Shown: positions 1 through 7,544 of the stretch, one piece after another
Position numbering within the stretch: the stretch's first letter is position 1
Layout: every line of letters starts with the position of its first letter
From: TMED69 sp964642505
Lineage (GTDB): Bacteria; Pseudomonadota; Gammaproteobacteria; Ga0077536
Reading direction: 5' to 3'
Assembly: GCA_964642505.1 (NCBI GenBank)
Contig: CAZXQY010000083.1
Coordinates: forward strand, 1-11,818
Length of the DNA stretch: 11,818 nucleotides
Position numbers and translations under genes: made by a program
Notes under the pieces: generated by a model
The model's input: the letters and a program-made list of their open reading frames with translations, nothing else
Told to the model about the DNA's origin: nothing
Database searches by the model: none

Positions 1-957
1 TGCTTCGATAATGCCCAATTCAGGCCTTCTCCATCTATAACCGATTTCACTTACAGCTCTATTTGACTCAAAAAACATGTTTTTTCCAGCCATTCTTAAA
101 CCATCGACGGTGATTTGAGGCTCGGGACCGTCCGTCAAGCTGGCCCAACCTTCTGCTATCCAGGCTACCGGAAAAATCAATCTTCTGGGTAATTCAATTT
201 TAGGTGGACTTCGGTTTGCCCATTGGGAAACTATAGTAAGTATTTCGAGTAACGAGAAATTGGCTCCACCTAGAACATATCGACGTCCAATTTCTCCTTT
301 TTCAAAGGCTAACAGATGGCCTTTCGCAACATCATCGACGTGAACCAGATTTAATCCTGTGTTGACATAAGCCGGGATTTTTCCGTTAGCGGCATCTCGT
401 AGTACTCTGCCGGTTGGAGTCGGTTTTATATCTCGTGGACCTATTGGTGTCGACGGATTGACTATTGTTGCTGGAAGATTTTCTCTCTCGATCAAATTTT
501 TTACTGCCCGTTCAGCTAAAAATTTTGATCTTTTATAATTACCGATCATGTCCTTGTATTTAACAGGCGTTGCTTCATTCGCTGGCGCACCTCCCTCTAC
601 CGTTCCAAGAGTAGCGACGCTGCTGGTATAAACTATTCTTTCCACACCGGTATCTAGCGCGCTTTGCATCAAATTGACAGTTCCTTGTACGTTGTTTTCA
701 TATAAAACCTTCGGGTTTTTTACCCATAACCGATAGTCAGCGGCTGCGTGGAATACTCCGCGGGCTCCATCGCATGCTTCTCTTAGTGATTTAGGATCTC
801 TCAAGTCTCCGAAGGCAATTTCTACTTCTAAGCCTTCAATATTAGTTCTGTCACTACCGGGGCGAATCAAGACCCTTATATTTTCTCCAGTTTTAATAAG
901 TAGTCTTACTAATGAGCTTCCAAGAAAGCCAGTTGCACCAGTTACAAGTATTGTCAT
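1..957 (-). CDS. hpnA: HpnA, hopanoid-associated NAD(P)-dependent sugar epimerase/dehydratase-like protein (partial, C-terminus beyond left edge)
   Basis: An open frame runs from an ATG at 955-957 through the left edge, giving 319 residues without a stop. It is an extended short-chain dehydrogenase of the NAD-dependent epimerase / dihydroflavonol-reductase type. The N-terminal Rossmann motif GATGFLG is at residues 7-13, a TSS segment at 111-113, and the catalytic YKRSK (YxxxK) at 141-145. HpnA-family proteins are about 330 residues, so only a short tail should be missing. The family is defined by its place in hopanoid clusters; its exact reaction on the side chain is not established, and the hopanoid assignment rests on both similarity and neighbours. 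The ATG overlaps the stop of the upstream phosphatidyltransferase-like gene as ATGA, which implies translational coupling. A generic sugar epimerase is the alternative. Confidence 0.88.
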   Translation of the reverse strand, partial: MTILVTGATGFLGSSLVRLLIKTGENIRVLIRPGSDRTNIEGLEVEIAFGDLRDPKSLREACDGARGVFHAAADYRLWVKNPKVLYENNVQGTVNLMQSALDTGVERIVYTSSVATLGTVEGGAPANEATPVKYKDMIGNYKRSKFLAERAVKNLIERENLPATIVNPSTPIGPRDIKPTPTGRVLRDAANGKIPAYVNTGLNLVHVDDVAKGHLLAFEKGEIGRRYVLGGANFSLLEILTIVSQWANRSPPKIELPRRLIFPVAWIAEGWASLTDGPEPQITVDGLRMAGKNMFFESNRAVSEIGYRWRRPELGIIEA

Positions 958-1580
958 AGATTATCCTGTCGGTCTTTGAAAACGTTGACAAATTGCACTG
1001 ATACTAAAATTGCGGCTAAAGGAGCGCCGAAGGTAGCTAATATAAGAAAACTTTCAAGCAAATCAAAAATTGCTACTAATGGCAAAAGGTACAACACATC
1101 TTCGGCTTCAAAGCCAAAAAAGTTTGGCTGAGCTGTACCAGCTTTTCCTTCTGATTTTTCGATCAAGCCTCTTAGTTGAAAAATGATCATGATCGATACA
1201 CCGGCGATGCTTCCCATGATTATCCCCCATGAATTTTCGCCTTGATTAGCAATCCCAACGCCGATGCAAAAAAAGGTGCCTACTGTTACAAGAAAATCAG
1301 ATATCAAATCGTAGTAATGGCCAAACTTAGTAGTTCGATCTGTCATCCGCGCCAGTTCTCCGTCAAAATGATCTAGAAAATTAGAAAATGCAAAACATAA
1401 GGCGGCTGTCGTATTGTCGGTTCCACTGGAGAAGAGCCATGCACCTAATAGTCCGAGTGTTAACCGGGCGCTCGTAAAAAGGTTGGGATGTATCAACGGC
1501 AAATCACGTAATGGGCTGACTAAGCGTTTAGCTAATTTTGCGTCCCACGGTTTCTTTTTATCAGGGTTGTCCTTAGTCAC
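954..1580 (-). CDS. CDP-alcohol phosphatidyltransferase family membrane protein in the hopanoid operon
   Basis: The 208-residue product carries the complete family signature D-x2-DG-x2-AR-x8-G-x3-D-x3-D: D70, D73-G74, A77-R78, G87, D91 and D95. In this family these residues bind two metal ions and the CDP-activated substrate at the membrane face. The rest is mostly hydrophobic helices (about 36-52, 56-70, 95-137, 161-200) after a charged cytoplasmic N-terminus, as expected for an inner-membrane enzyme. The start is a GTG at 1578-1580 overlapping the hpnN stop as GTGA, and the stop overlaps the hpnA start as ATGA, so it sits inside a translationally coupled trio. Family members swap CMP for an alcohol or inositol-, glycerol- or amino-alcohol-type acceptor to form a phosphodiester. 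The substrate here cannot be read from the sequence. A link to hopanoid headgroups is inference; a housekeeping phospholipid role is the alternative. Confidence 0.88.
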   Translation of the reverse strand: MTKDNPDKKKPWDAKLAKRLVSPLRDLPLIHPNLFTSARLTLGLLGAWLFSSGTDNTTAALCFAFSNFLDHFDGELARMTDRTTKFGHYYDLISDFLVTVGTFFCIGVGIANQGENSWGIIMGSIAGVSIMIIFQLRGLIEKSEGKAGTAQPNFFGFEAEDVLYLLPLVAIFDLLESFLILATFGAPLAAILVSVQFVNVFKDRQDNL

Positions 1581-4159
1581 ATGGTTTTCCTTATTAAAGC
1601 CGGCAGCAGTCCTAAACTACATACGACTATACATGCTAGGCTCAACGTTAATAGCAACCCTAGGCTGGCAGTCCCAGAGTGAGGCGAGATAGCGAGGCTA
1701 CCAAAACTCGCCGCCGTCGTTAAAGCACTATATATTACGCCTCTGGAAGTGCTAGACCTAAGGAAGGAAAAGTCTGTCTTTGATATCGAGTGACGATGAA
1801 AAATGTGAATAGAGCTGTCTATTCCGATTCCTAATAAAAGAGGTAACGCGATTATATTGGCGAAGTTAAGAGGGATATTCAAGATAACCGTTAAGCCTCC
1901 AGTTAGCAGACAAGACAGAATAATAGGTGTCATAATTAATAAGGACGCAGATAATTTTTTTAATGCGAACCAAACTACAATAAAAATGAGGCATAACGCA
2001 GAAATCATCGCTTGCGCGAAAGCATATATGACAGAGTTTCCAGCCTCTAAATTGATTATAGGCATACCGGTTACATTTCTATCAGAAACAGATCTTACCG
2101 TTTCTACGAATTCCTTCATTTGAAAGTCTACAAATGGATCGATCGCAGGACGGACTTCTATTCGGTACAAACCTTCCTCGTTATACCATAGATGTTTGAT
2201 TTCTTTGGGGATGCTGATCAAGTCGAATTTTTCCGCGTCAAGCCCTCTAGATAGAAATTCAATGAGCTCAGGAAAGTATAATAAAATATCAGACTCAATT
2301 TTTACGATGGCCTTCTGAGCTTCTTTTTTTGTTGCTGCACTGATTTTATTGTGTAATTCAAATAGGGTTTCTTGAAGATTCAGAATTGGCGAACCTCTTT
2401 GAAAAAGTTGAGCCTGTGTTTGAATAGCAGAAGTCACTAGCTCTATTTTCTCCAACACTAATGTCCTTGAAGGTGTTGTAGTCTCTCCCAGGGTTATCTC
2501 TCCTCCTATGATAAAGCCAAGTTCTTCAATTAAACTTATCTTTTCATTTTGGTCTTCAGGAACAAGATCTAAAGCCGAAGTAACGCGTTCTACTATAGAA
2601 TCTCGTTCGAGTATATTCGTGACTCTCGTGACAACTTCTTTCCTGGCTTCAATAATCGATAGGCTAGTTGTGGGGCTTCCGCCATTGCCGGACAGTTTTT
2701 TTAGTGTAACGACTGACGGTGCCGCTTGGTTGTTTAAATTAATGGGATTGTTATCAAATTCCAGAGACTGAATTAACCAAAGTGACAAAAAGCCGGTGAC
2801 AGCGGCAACGATAAAAATTTTCACATCGTGACTTCCTTCGTCTAAGTAACGAGAAAGCACGCTAATTTTTCTTTTCGGGCTGCTGGGTTTCGGGAGTAAG
2901 GTTAGAAGTGCCGGTAAAATTGTAAGATTTATGACTAAGCTTAATATCATTCCTACTCCGGAAATCAATCCCAATTCTGCCACACCTTTATAGTCTGTCG
3001 GTACGAAGGCTAAAAAACCGATAGATGTAGTAAAAGCACAAAGGCAAATACTTCTTCCTAATTCCAGAGTTGTCGAATTTATAGCCTCTCTTTTTTCTTT
3101 ATCTCGGCAATGTTCCTGGTACCGCAGGCATATGTGTATCGCAAAATCGATTGCGAGACCTACGTACAATACAGCGAAGGCTATAGAAATCATGTTTAGG
3201 GTGCCGATGGCTATCGTCGCGAAACCGGCAGTACAGGCTAGGCCTGTGCCTAAGCTTATTAAGCTCGCCAAAATCAAAGAGCCTGATCTCAAGCCGATAT
3301 AAAGTATAAGGGCCACACATATTAAGGCGGCAAGACCGATTTTTTGGGCGCCTCTGGTTACGCTCACTAATTCATCATGATTCAGGGCCGCGCTTCCTGT
3401 CATAGATATCGTTACGTGTGCGCTAACTGAAGGTTTAAGGCCTAGTATTTTTTTTTCTAGAAAACTGAGCGCTTTGTCAGCAGGGAGCACTTCTTGGAAA
3501 TTCAGGTTCGGTTTAGCCAGTAAAAAAATACGAGTTTGGTCTAGCTTTTCGTCGCTCATCAACCGTCGCCATGAGATAGGTAACGATTGTCCTTTCAGGT
3601 GAGCTTTAAAAGAGTCATCCACCATGCCCAAAAATCGATTTTCCGAGAGTGGGGTGCGTTCTCCCTCGTATTCGACCATTTTTTGGATTATATCTAGTAC
3701 CGTTTCGAGATTTGGTTTCTCAGAAAGCAGGCCCAACAAGGCTTGAGATCGGCTTAAGTCATCTATTAAATGCTGGAGCTCATCGATTTCTAGATATAGC
3801 AAAGCCTGTTTTTTAAAAAACTCACTTCCTTGTGGATACGATACAAAGGAAAAATATTCTGGGTTTTCCTCTATTTCATTCTTTAGTACCTCAGCAGCTT
3901 TTTGAGCGGATTCTGGAATCGGACTTTTGATTACAATTAGTACATTGTCGGTCAAGTTCGGAAAAGCAGATTTGAATTTCTCATAGTCAATTCGCCATTC
4001 CAATTTGTTGGAGAGTAGGTCTTCGGTATTCGTATTTATCTTGCAGTTTTTTATCGTGTATAAGCCGCTTATAATCCCGATGCTTATCCCTATCGCAAGA
4101 ACAAGTATCTTATGTCTTTCGACCTTTTCAGAGATGAGAAGAAGCAATCTCTCTATCAT
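1577..4159 (-). CDS. hpnN: HpnN, RND/MMPL-family hopanoid transporter
   Basis: The 860-residue product has the two-fold RND layout. The first half has TM1 at about 16-36, a large periplasmic loop (about 40-265) and a five-helix bundle (about 270-425). The second half repeats this with a TM at about 447-463, a second loop (about 465-705) and a bundle at about 710-857. Each bundle carries the RND helix-4 motif: GLAIDFAIH with D338 and GIGIDSSIH with D781, the probable proton-relay acidic residues. Length and layout match HpnN, which moves hopanoids from the inner to the outer membrane. The ATG at 4157-4159 follows an AGGA box; the gap to hpnG is 25 bp. The stop overlaps the next gene by 4 bp. 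Other MMPL proteins share the fold, so the hopanoid specificity comes partly from flanking hpnG and hpnA. Confidence 0.92.
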   Translation of the reverse strand: MIERLLLLISEKVERHKILVLAIGISIGIISGLYTIKNCKINTNTEDLLSNKLEWRIDYEKFKSAFPNLTDNVLIVIKSPIPESAQKAAEVLKNEIEENPEYFSFVSYPQGSEFFKKQALLYLEIDELQHLIDDLSRSQALLGLLSEKPNLETVLDIIQKMVEYEGERTPLSENRFLGMVDDSFKAHLKGQSLPISWRRLMSDEKLDQTRIFLLAKPNLNFQEVLPADKALSFLEKKILGLKPSVSAHVTISMTGSAALNHDELVSVTRGAQKIGLAALICVALILYIGLRSGSLILASLISLGTGLACTAGFATIAIGTLNMISIAFAVLYVGLAIDFAIHICLRYQEHCRDKEKREAINSTTLELGRSICLCAFTTSIGFLAFVPTDYKGVAELGLISGVGMILSLVINLTILPALLTLLPKPSSPKRKISVLSRYLDEGSHDVKIFIVAAVTGFLSLWLIQSLEFDNNPINLNNQAAPSVVTLKKLSGNGGSPTTSLSIIEARKEVVTRVTNILERDSIVERVTSALDLVPEDQNEKISLIEELGFIIGGEITLGETTTPSRTLVLEKIELVTSAIQTQAQLFQRGSPILNLQETLFELHNKISAATKKEAQKAIVKIESDILLYFPELIEFLSRGLDAEKFDLISIPKEIKHLWYNEEGLYRIEVRPAIDPFVDFQMKEFVETVRSVSDRNVTGMPIINLEAGNSVIYAFAQAMISALCLIFIVVWFALKKLSASLLIMTPIILSCLLTGGLTVILNIPLNFANIIALPLLLGIGIDSSIHIFHRHSISKTDFSFLRSSTSRGVIYSALTTAASFGSLAISPHSGTASLGLLLTLSLACIVVCSLGLLPALIRKTM

Positions 4160-4184
4160 AGATCCTGTCCAGTTAAAGGTTTTA

Positions 4185-4859
4185 TTAGCTTGTTAGTATT
4201 TGGGCTGCCGCTCTAAGAGTTTTGAGTGCCTTATGGAATTTCCAACCCAGTTTTGCCAAGGGAATGATTTTTTTGGGTTGAAGTGCTAATCCCTCCAAGG
4301 CCGTCCATATAACGGTTTCTCCGTTTCGGTTGAGACTATTATTTATAAAAGCGGGCATGTCAGTGTTTATTTCGTCGCAAATAGAACGAATACAGATATA
4401 GGGAATCGTCGCTTTTTCGGCGGTTTGGGCAATTATTGCTGATTCCATATCTATCGCTGATATTTTATATTTTTGGGCAAGAGTTTTTTTCTCCGTCGAT
4501 TTCAAAATCATTTTTTCTACCGTTAAAATATCTCCGCGTTTTGGTTTGAGAGTTTGTAATTTATCAGTTATTCCGTTAGCTACAGAAGCTACGGGCCTGA
4601 TTTCAATAGACCGTACATTTTTAAAACTGGTCGCAATAAATAGATCACCTGTTTTGAGGTCCGACTTTGCACCACCAGCGATTCCCCAACTAATTAGGAT
4701 GTCACATCCTTCCTCTATCAACTGTAGTGCCGTATCTTTAGCTTCCGCGCCGACTTTGCATCTCGCAACGACGTAGGTATCTCCATTGTATAGGAGTCCT
4801 TTATTTTTCTTAAATGTTTTCGATTCTGCTTCTAGAGCAGTAAGAAAGCCCACCAGCAA
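4185..4859 (-). CDS. hpnG: HpnG, hopanoid-associated phosphorylase (adenosylhopane nucleosidase/phosphorylase)
   Basis: The 224-residue cytosolic protein belongs to the nucleoside phosphorylase / MTA-SAH nucleosidase superfamily. Visible elements are the N-terminal GFLTALEAE, the glycine-rich SWGIAGG at 57-63, the ribose-binding DMES at 137-140 and a C-terminal acidic base region SICDE at 159-163. The tail LAKLGWKFHKAL is typical of HpnG. In studied bacteria HpnG removes adenine from adenosylhopane on the way to ribosylhopane and bacteriohopanetetrol. The start is a TTG at 4857-4859, supported by an AAGGGAG box nine bases upstream; a GTG two codons later would be too far from that box. It lies 44 bp after the squalene synthase stop and 25 bp before hpnN, consistent with one transcript. 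Confidence 0.9.
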   Translation of the reverse strand: MLVGFLTALEAESKTFKKNKGLLYNGDTYVVARCKVGAEAKDTALQLIEEGCDILISWGIAGGAKSDLKTGDLFIATSFKNVRSIEIRPVASVANGITDKLQTLKPKRGDILTVEKMILKSTEKKTLAQKYKISAIDMESAIIAQTAEKATIPYICIRSICDEINTDMPAFINNSLNRNGETVIWTALEGLALQPKKIIPLAKLGWKFHKALKTLRAAAQILTS

Positions 4860-4868
4860 TTTTCAGCT

Positions 4869-4875
4869 CTCCCTT
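4869..4875 (-). promoter_or_regulatory. Ribosome binding site deciding the TTG start of hpnG
   Basis: On the minus strand the sequence AAGGGAG lies nine bases before the TTG at 4857-4859. No ATG is available nearby in frame, and the GTG at 4851-4853 would be 15 bases from the box. The box therefore favours the rare TTG start. Confidence 0.55.
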
Positions 4876-4903
4876 GCAGAATATGTTTTCATATTTGAGA
4901 CGG

Positions 4904-5974
4904 TCAAGTACCAGATGTATCCGCATTAACCGTTATTACATTTTTTTTGACTTTAGGTAGTCGAAGGGAAAGTACAAAAAAAAGGAATCTTAGTCCCAAA
5001 TTTGATTTTGAAAGCATAGTCGTGAAAGATACTACTATTTTGACAGCTGTTCGGGATATTTTTACGGTCTCGCCATCTATATATTTTGGGTCTCTGTGTA
5101 TTTTTCTAAGTGTTAGAGTCGCCAAGAAGAGAGCCCACAGGCAGAATCGGCGAATACCCGATTCTTCTTTCGGAATGGCAAGGGTGTAATTTAAAGCATT
5201 TTCAAGATGAAAAAAAGTCGTCGCTATCAGGATTTTCAGACATCTATCGAACCCTGGGTCAAGCCCGTTCTTAATTTCACTTAGAACTATATTTTCTTTC
5301 TCAAATACATCTCTTGGTACCCAACAAGCCCCTCTTTCTCTATCAGCCCATATATCTTTAAGTATATTTGTCATTTGTAATCCTTGACCAAAGGAAGTGG
5401 AGAATTGAAGCATTGTATTTTTGCAATCTTCGTCCCAGGTTTTTCCGTATTCCAAAAATAGCTCCGTCAGCATTTCTCCTACGACCCCGGCCACGTAATA
5501 GCAATATAGATCCATAGCAGGTTGATTCTCTAGCCCGTCTAGGGTTTCTTTACCTTGGTAGAGGACCATGCCATCAGTCATGGTTTTGACACATTTAAAC
5601 ATGGCATTTCTCTGATTTAGGGAAAGAGAGTGTGTGATTCGCAGCACAGTAGAGGATTTTTGAATCAAAAGACGTTCTGAATCGCTAGTATGAGGTCCAA
5701 GCTTTGGTACTAGTTCATTAGCGAAATCGTCTGTGGTTTGATTCTCTTCCACAAGGCTAGCAAACCAATCGGAGTATAGTTTCTTTTCGCTCAAATTTAG
5801 CGTGGGGTCATCCTCTATAGTGTCGGCTATTCGACATAGCAAATAGGCATTACTTACTGCCTTCATCAACGGATCAGGTAGTTGAGGTATAGTTAAAGCA
5901 AAAGTCCTAGAAACCCCTTGAAGGATGTCATTTTGGAAATCAATATCAGTTTGAGTAGCTACGGGACGGCTCAT
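4904..5974 (-). CDS. Squalene synthase (squalene/phytoene synthase family, single-enzyme type)
   Basis: The 356-residue product would condense two farnesyl diphosphates to squalene, the precursor of hopanoids. Motifs from the chosen start are SRTFALTIPQLP at about 22-33, the first aspartate-rich diphosphate-binding motif DTIED at 51-55, YCYYVAGVVGEM at 157-168 and the second motif NILKDIWAD at 203-211. DTIEDDP and YCYYVAG resemble the eukaryote- and Methylococcus-type squalene synthases more than the HpnC/HpnD pair. This suggests one enzyme does both condensation and reduction; that is inference, and HpnD is the alternative label. The ATG at 5972-5974 is preferred. A frame extension of 20 residues to 6034 is possible, but it lacks family-like sequence and would cover the divergent promoter. 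It heads the hopanoid operon. Confidence 0.9.
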   Translation of the reverse strand: MSRPVATQTDIDFQNDILQGVSRTFALTIPQLPDPLMKAVSNAYLLCRIADTIEDDPTLNLSEKKLYSDWFASLVEENQTTDDFANELVPKLGPHTSDSERLLIQKSSTVLRITHSLSLNQRNAMFKCVKTMTDGMVLYQGKETLDGLENQPAMDLYCYYVAGVVGEMLTELFLEYGKTWDEDCKNTMLQFSTSFGQGLQMTNILKDIWADRERGACWVPRDVFEKENIVLSEIKNGLDPGFDRCLKILIATTFFHLENALNYTLAIPKEESGIRRFCLWALFLATLTLRKIHRDPKYIDGETVKISRTAVKIVVSFTTMLSKSNLGLRFLFFVLSLRLPKVKKNVITVNADTSGT

Positions 5975-5988
5975 CTTAATTTGTTCAG

Positions 5989-5997
5989 TGATATAAT
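5989..5997 (+). promoter_or_regulatory. Extended -10 promoter for the tungstate operon
   Basis: The sequence TGATATAAT is a perfect TG-n-TATAAT extended -10 element facing tupB. No good -35 box lies 16-18 bases upstream, as is common for extended -10 promoters. Transcription would begin near 6004 and leave an untranslated leader of about 55 bases before the tupB ATG. This is seen in the sequence only; no regulator site was recognised. Confidence 0.55.
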
Positions 5998-6023
5998 GTA
6001 ATGAGATATTAACGCGACGACAA
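5995..6023 (-). promoter_or_regulatory. Candidate promoter of the hopanoid operon
   Basis: On the minus strand TTGTCG (6023-6018) and TACATT (6000-5995) are separated by 17 bases, each matching four of six consensus sigma-70 positions. It would start transcription about 14 bases before the squalene synthase ATG. The match is moderate and the region is AT-rich, so chance is a real alternative. Confidence 0.3.
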
Positions 6024-6057
6024 TTCGCAAACAATATTATTAATCAGTGAAGTCGAT

Positions 6058-6768
6058 ATGGATAGTTTTAAGGAATCTTTTCTAATAGCTTTTGCCTTAA
6101 TTTCAGGTGGGGATTCCCAGCTTTTCGAAATAGTAACTTTGTCCATGAAAGTTAGTTTGGTGGCTACTTTTTGGGCTTCTCTTTTGGGTATACTACTGGG
6201 CGTTATTTTGACGATTTTTCGTTTTCCTGTACGGGCATCAGTTGTAATTTTAATAAATGGTTTGATGGGTTTACCTCCTGTTGTCGTAGGTTTGCTACTG
6301 TATATTCTTTTATCTAAAAATGGTCTGTTAAACTTTTTAGACATCTTGTATAGCCCAACGGCCATGATATTGGCCCAATTTATAATAATTGTACCGGTAG
6401 TAGCGTCTTTATCTTTAGAGATACTCAGCGGTTTTTACGAGGAATACAGAGATCAGCTACAGGTTTTAGGTATCGGTAAGCGAACGATTGCCGCCACTTT
6501 AATTTGGGAAGGAAGATTTAGATTATTTACTGCGGTTGTGGCTGGTCTCGGACGAGCCGTTGGTGAAGTAGGTGCAGTGATGATAGTTGGAGGAAATATT
6601 AATCATGTTACGAGGGTGATGACCACGTCAATTGCCTTAGAGACGTCTCGAGGTGACCTAAATTTAGCTTTGGCTTTGGGGATAATTTTGGTTTCAATCG
6701 CTATAATCATAAATGGGGTGCTACTCTATTTTAGACATGTATCGGAGAGGCTTGATGGAAATTTGTAG
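6058..6768 (+). CDS. tupB: TupB, tungstate ABC transporter permease
   Basis: The 236-residue inner-membrane protein has about five to six helices (around 30-54, 61-87, 100-123, 155-178, 200-225) of the MetI-like permease fold. The cytoplasmic coupling region includes the family-diagnostic run GRAVGEVGAVMIVGGNI at 165-181 followed by TRVMTTSIALETSRG. This is characteristic of TupB rather than of molybdate ModB. It forms the channel of the importer with TupC and receives the oxyanion from TupA. The ATG at 6058 has only a weak GAAG box. It is first in a five-gene rightward run and diverges from the squalene synthase gene across 83 bp. Molybdate or mixed specificity cannot be excluded. Confidence 0.92.
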   Translation: MDSFKESFLIAFALISGGDSQLFEIVTLSMKVSLVATFWASLLGILLGVILTIFRFPVRASVVILINGLMGLPPVVVGLLLYILLSKNGLLNFLDILYSPTAMILAQFIIIVPVVASLSLEILSGFYEEYRDQLQVLGIGKRTIAATLIWEGRFRLFTAVVAGLGRAVGEVGAVMIVGGNINHVTRVMTTSIALETSRGDLNLALALGIILVSIAIIINGVLLYFRHVSERLDGNL

Positions 6769-6810
6769 GAACATGTTTTTTACTAAGATCGATAAAGGCG
6801 GAATAAATTA

Positions 6811-7530
6811 GTGTTTCCCATAAAAGCTGAAAACTTACATTTGGTTAGAAGTGGAGTGACCATTTTAGATAATTTGTCAGTTGAAATTGATGGAAATAAC
6901 GGGATAACCGTAGTGATGGGCTTTAATGGTGCCGGGAAGTCGGTGCTCATGCGAGTTTTAAATGGGTTAGTACACTGTGATGCCGGAAGGCTAACAAGTG
7001 AGGGGGAAGAATTTTCTCACCTAAATCTGTCGAAGAAACAAACTTTGGTGCTTCAAAAACCTGTCATGCTTCGTCGTACTGTCGAAGAGAATGTAAAATA
7101 CGGTCTGCGCCAGTCCAATGCTTTATTTGAGTTTCGCGACAGATTGTGGAAATTACTGGAGTTATTAGAAATAGCTCACTTATCTAAACGGCCTGCTCGG
7201 AAAGTATCTACTGGTGAGCAACAAAGAATCGCCTTGGCACGAGCCCTTGCTCTTGATCCGCGACTAATTTACTTGGATGAACCGACGTCGAGCCTAGATC
7301 CTATTTCAGTTAAGATAATAGAAGACGTGATAAATTCGACTAGTCGTGGAGGGAAAAAGATCGTTTTGGTCACCCATAGTATTGAGCAAGCAAAAAGGCT
7401 TGCAGACGACGTAATATTTATCCATCGAGGAAAAGTGGTCGAGCATAGGTTAGCCGGAGATTTCTTTTTGGGACCGCGATCGGAGGTAGCTAGGACTTTT
7501 TTGGAAGGGGGATACATTCTAAATGAGTGA
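6811..7530 (+). CDS. tupC: TupC, tungstate ABC transporter ATP-binding protein
   Basis: This 239-residue ABC ATPase powers import through TupB. It shows Walker A GFNGAGKS at 37-44, Q-loop Q82, the signature region STGEQQRIALARAL at 133-146, Walker B LIYLDEP at 152-158 with catalytic E157, and the H-loop H189. The signature has Thr where most ABC proteins have the first Gly of LSGGQ or LSGGE. It lacks the C-terminal regulatory (TOBE/MOP) domain of ModC, consistent with the short TupC type. The GTG start at 6811 is preceded by GGCGGA. It also overlaps, as TAGTG, the stop of a 12-codon frame beginning at 6773, which may or may not be translated. The gap to tupB is 42 bp. Confidence 0.93.
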   Translation: MFPIKAENLHLVRSGVTILDNLSVEIDGNNGITVVMGFNGAGKSVLMRVLNGLVHCDAGRLTSEGEEFSHLNLSKKQTLVLQKPVMLRRTVEENVKYGLRQSNALFEFRDRLWKLLELLEIAHLSKRPARKVSTGEQQRIALARALALDPRLIYLDEPTSSLDPISVKIIEDVINSTSRGGKKIVLVTHSIEQAKRLADDVIFIHRGKVVEHRLAGDFFLGPRSEVARTFLEGGYILNE

Positions 7531-7535
7531 GGAGG
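7531..7535 (+). promoter_or_regulatory. Strong ribosome binding site for tupA
   Basis: GGAGG lies directly after the tupC stop. It is six bases before a GTG at 7542 and nine before the adjacent ATG at 7545, so both starts are compatible with it; they differ by one codon. Confidence 0.6.
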
Positions 7536-7544
7536 AACTAAGTG

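Noticed and set aside
1857..2123. Plus-strand frame opposite hpnN
   Set aside because: Antisense to a clear 860-residue transporter, with no recognisable domain and no promoter or ribosome box of note.
5975..6034. Twenty-residue N-terminal extension of the squalene synthase
   Set aside because: The extension has no resemblance to the family N-terminus and would cover the divergent promoter region; the ATG at 5972-5974 starts a sensible protein.
5985..6050. Direct repeat TCAGTGA at 5985-5991 and 6044-6050 as a possible operator
   Set aside because: A single 7-bp repeat in an AT-rich 83-bp region is plausible by chance, with no symmetry and no match to a regulator site I know, including ModE.
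6009..6365. 118-codon minus-strand frame opposite tupB
   Set aside because: It lies antisense to the well-supported permease gene, has low-complexity Lys/Ser/Thr-rich content and no family-like motif; it is a shadow frame.
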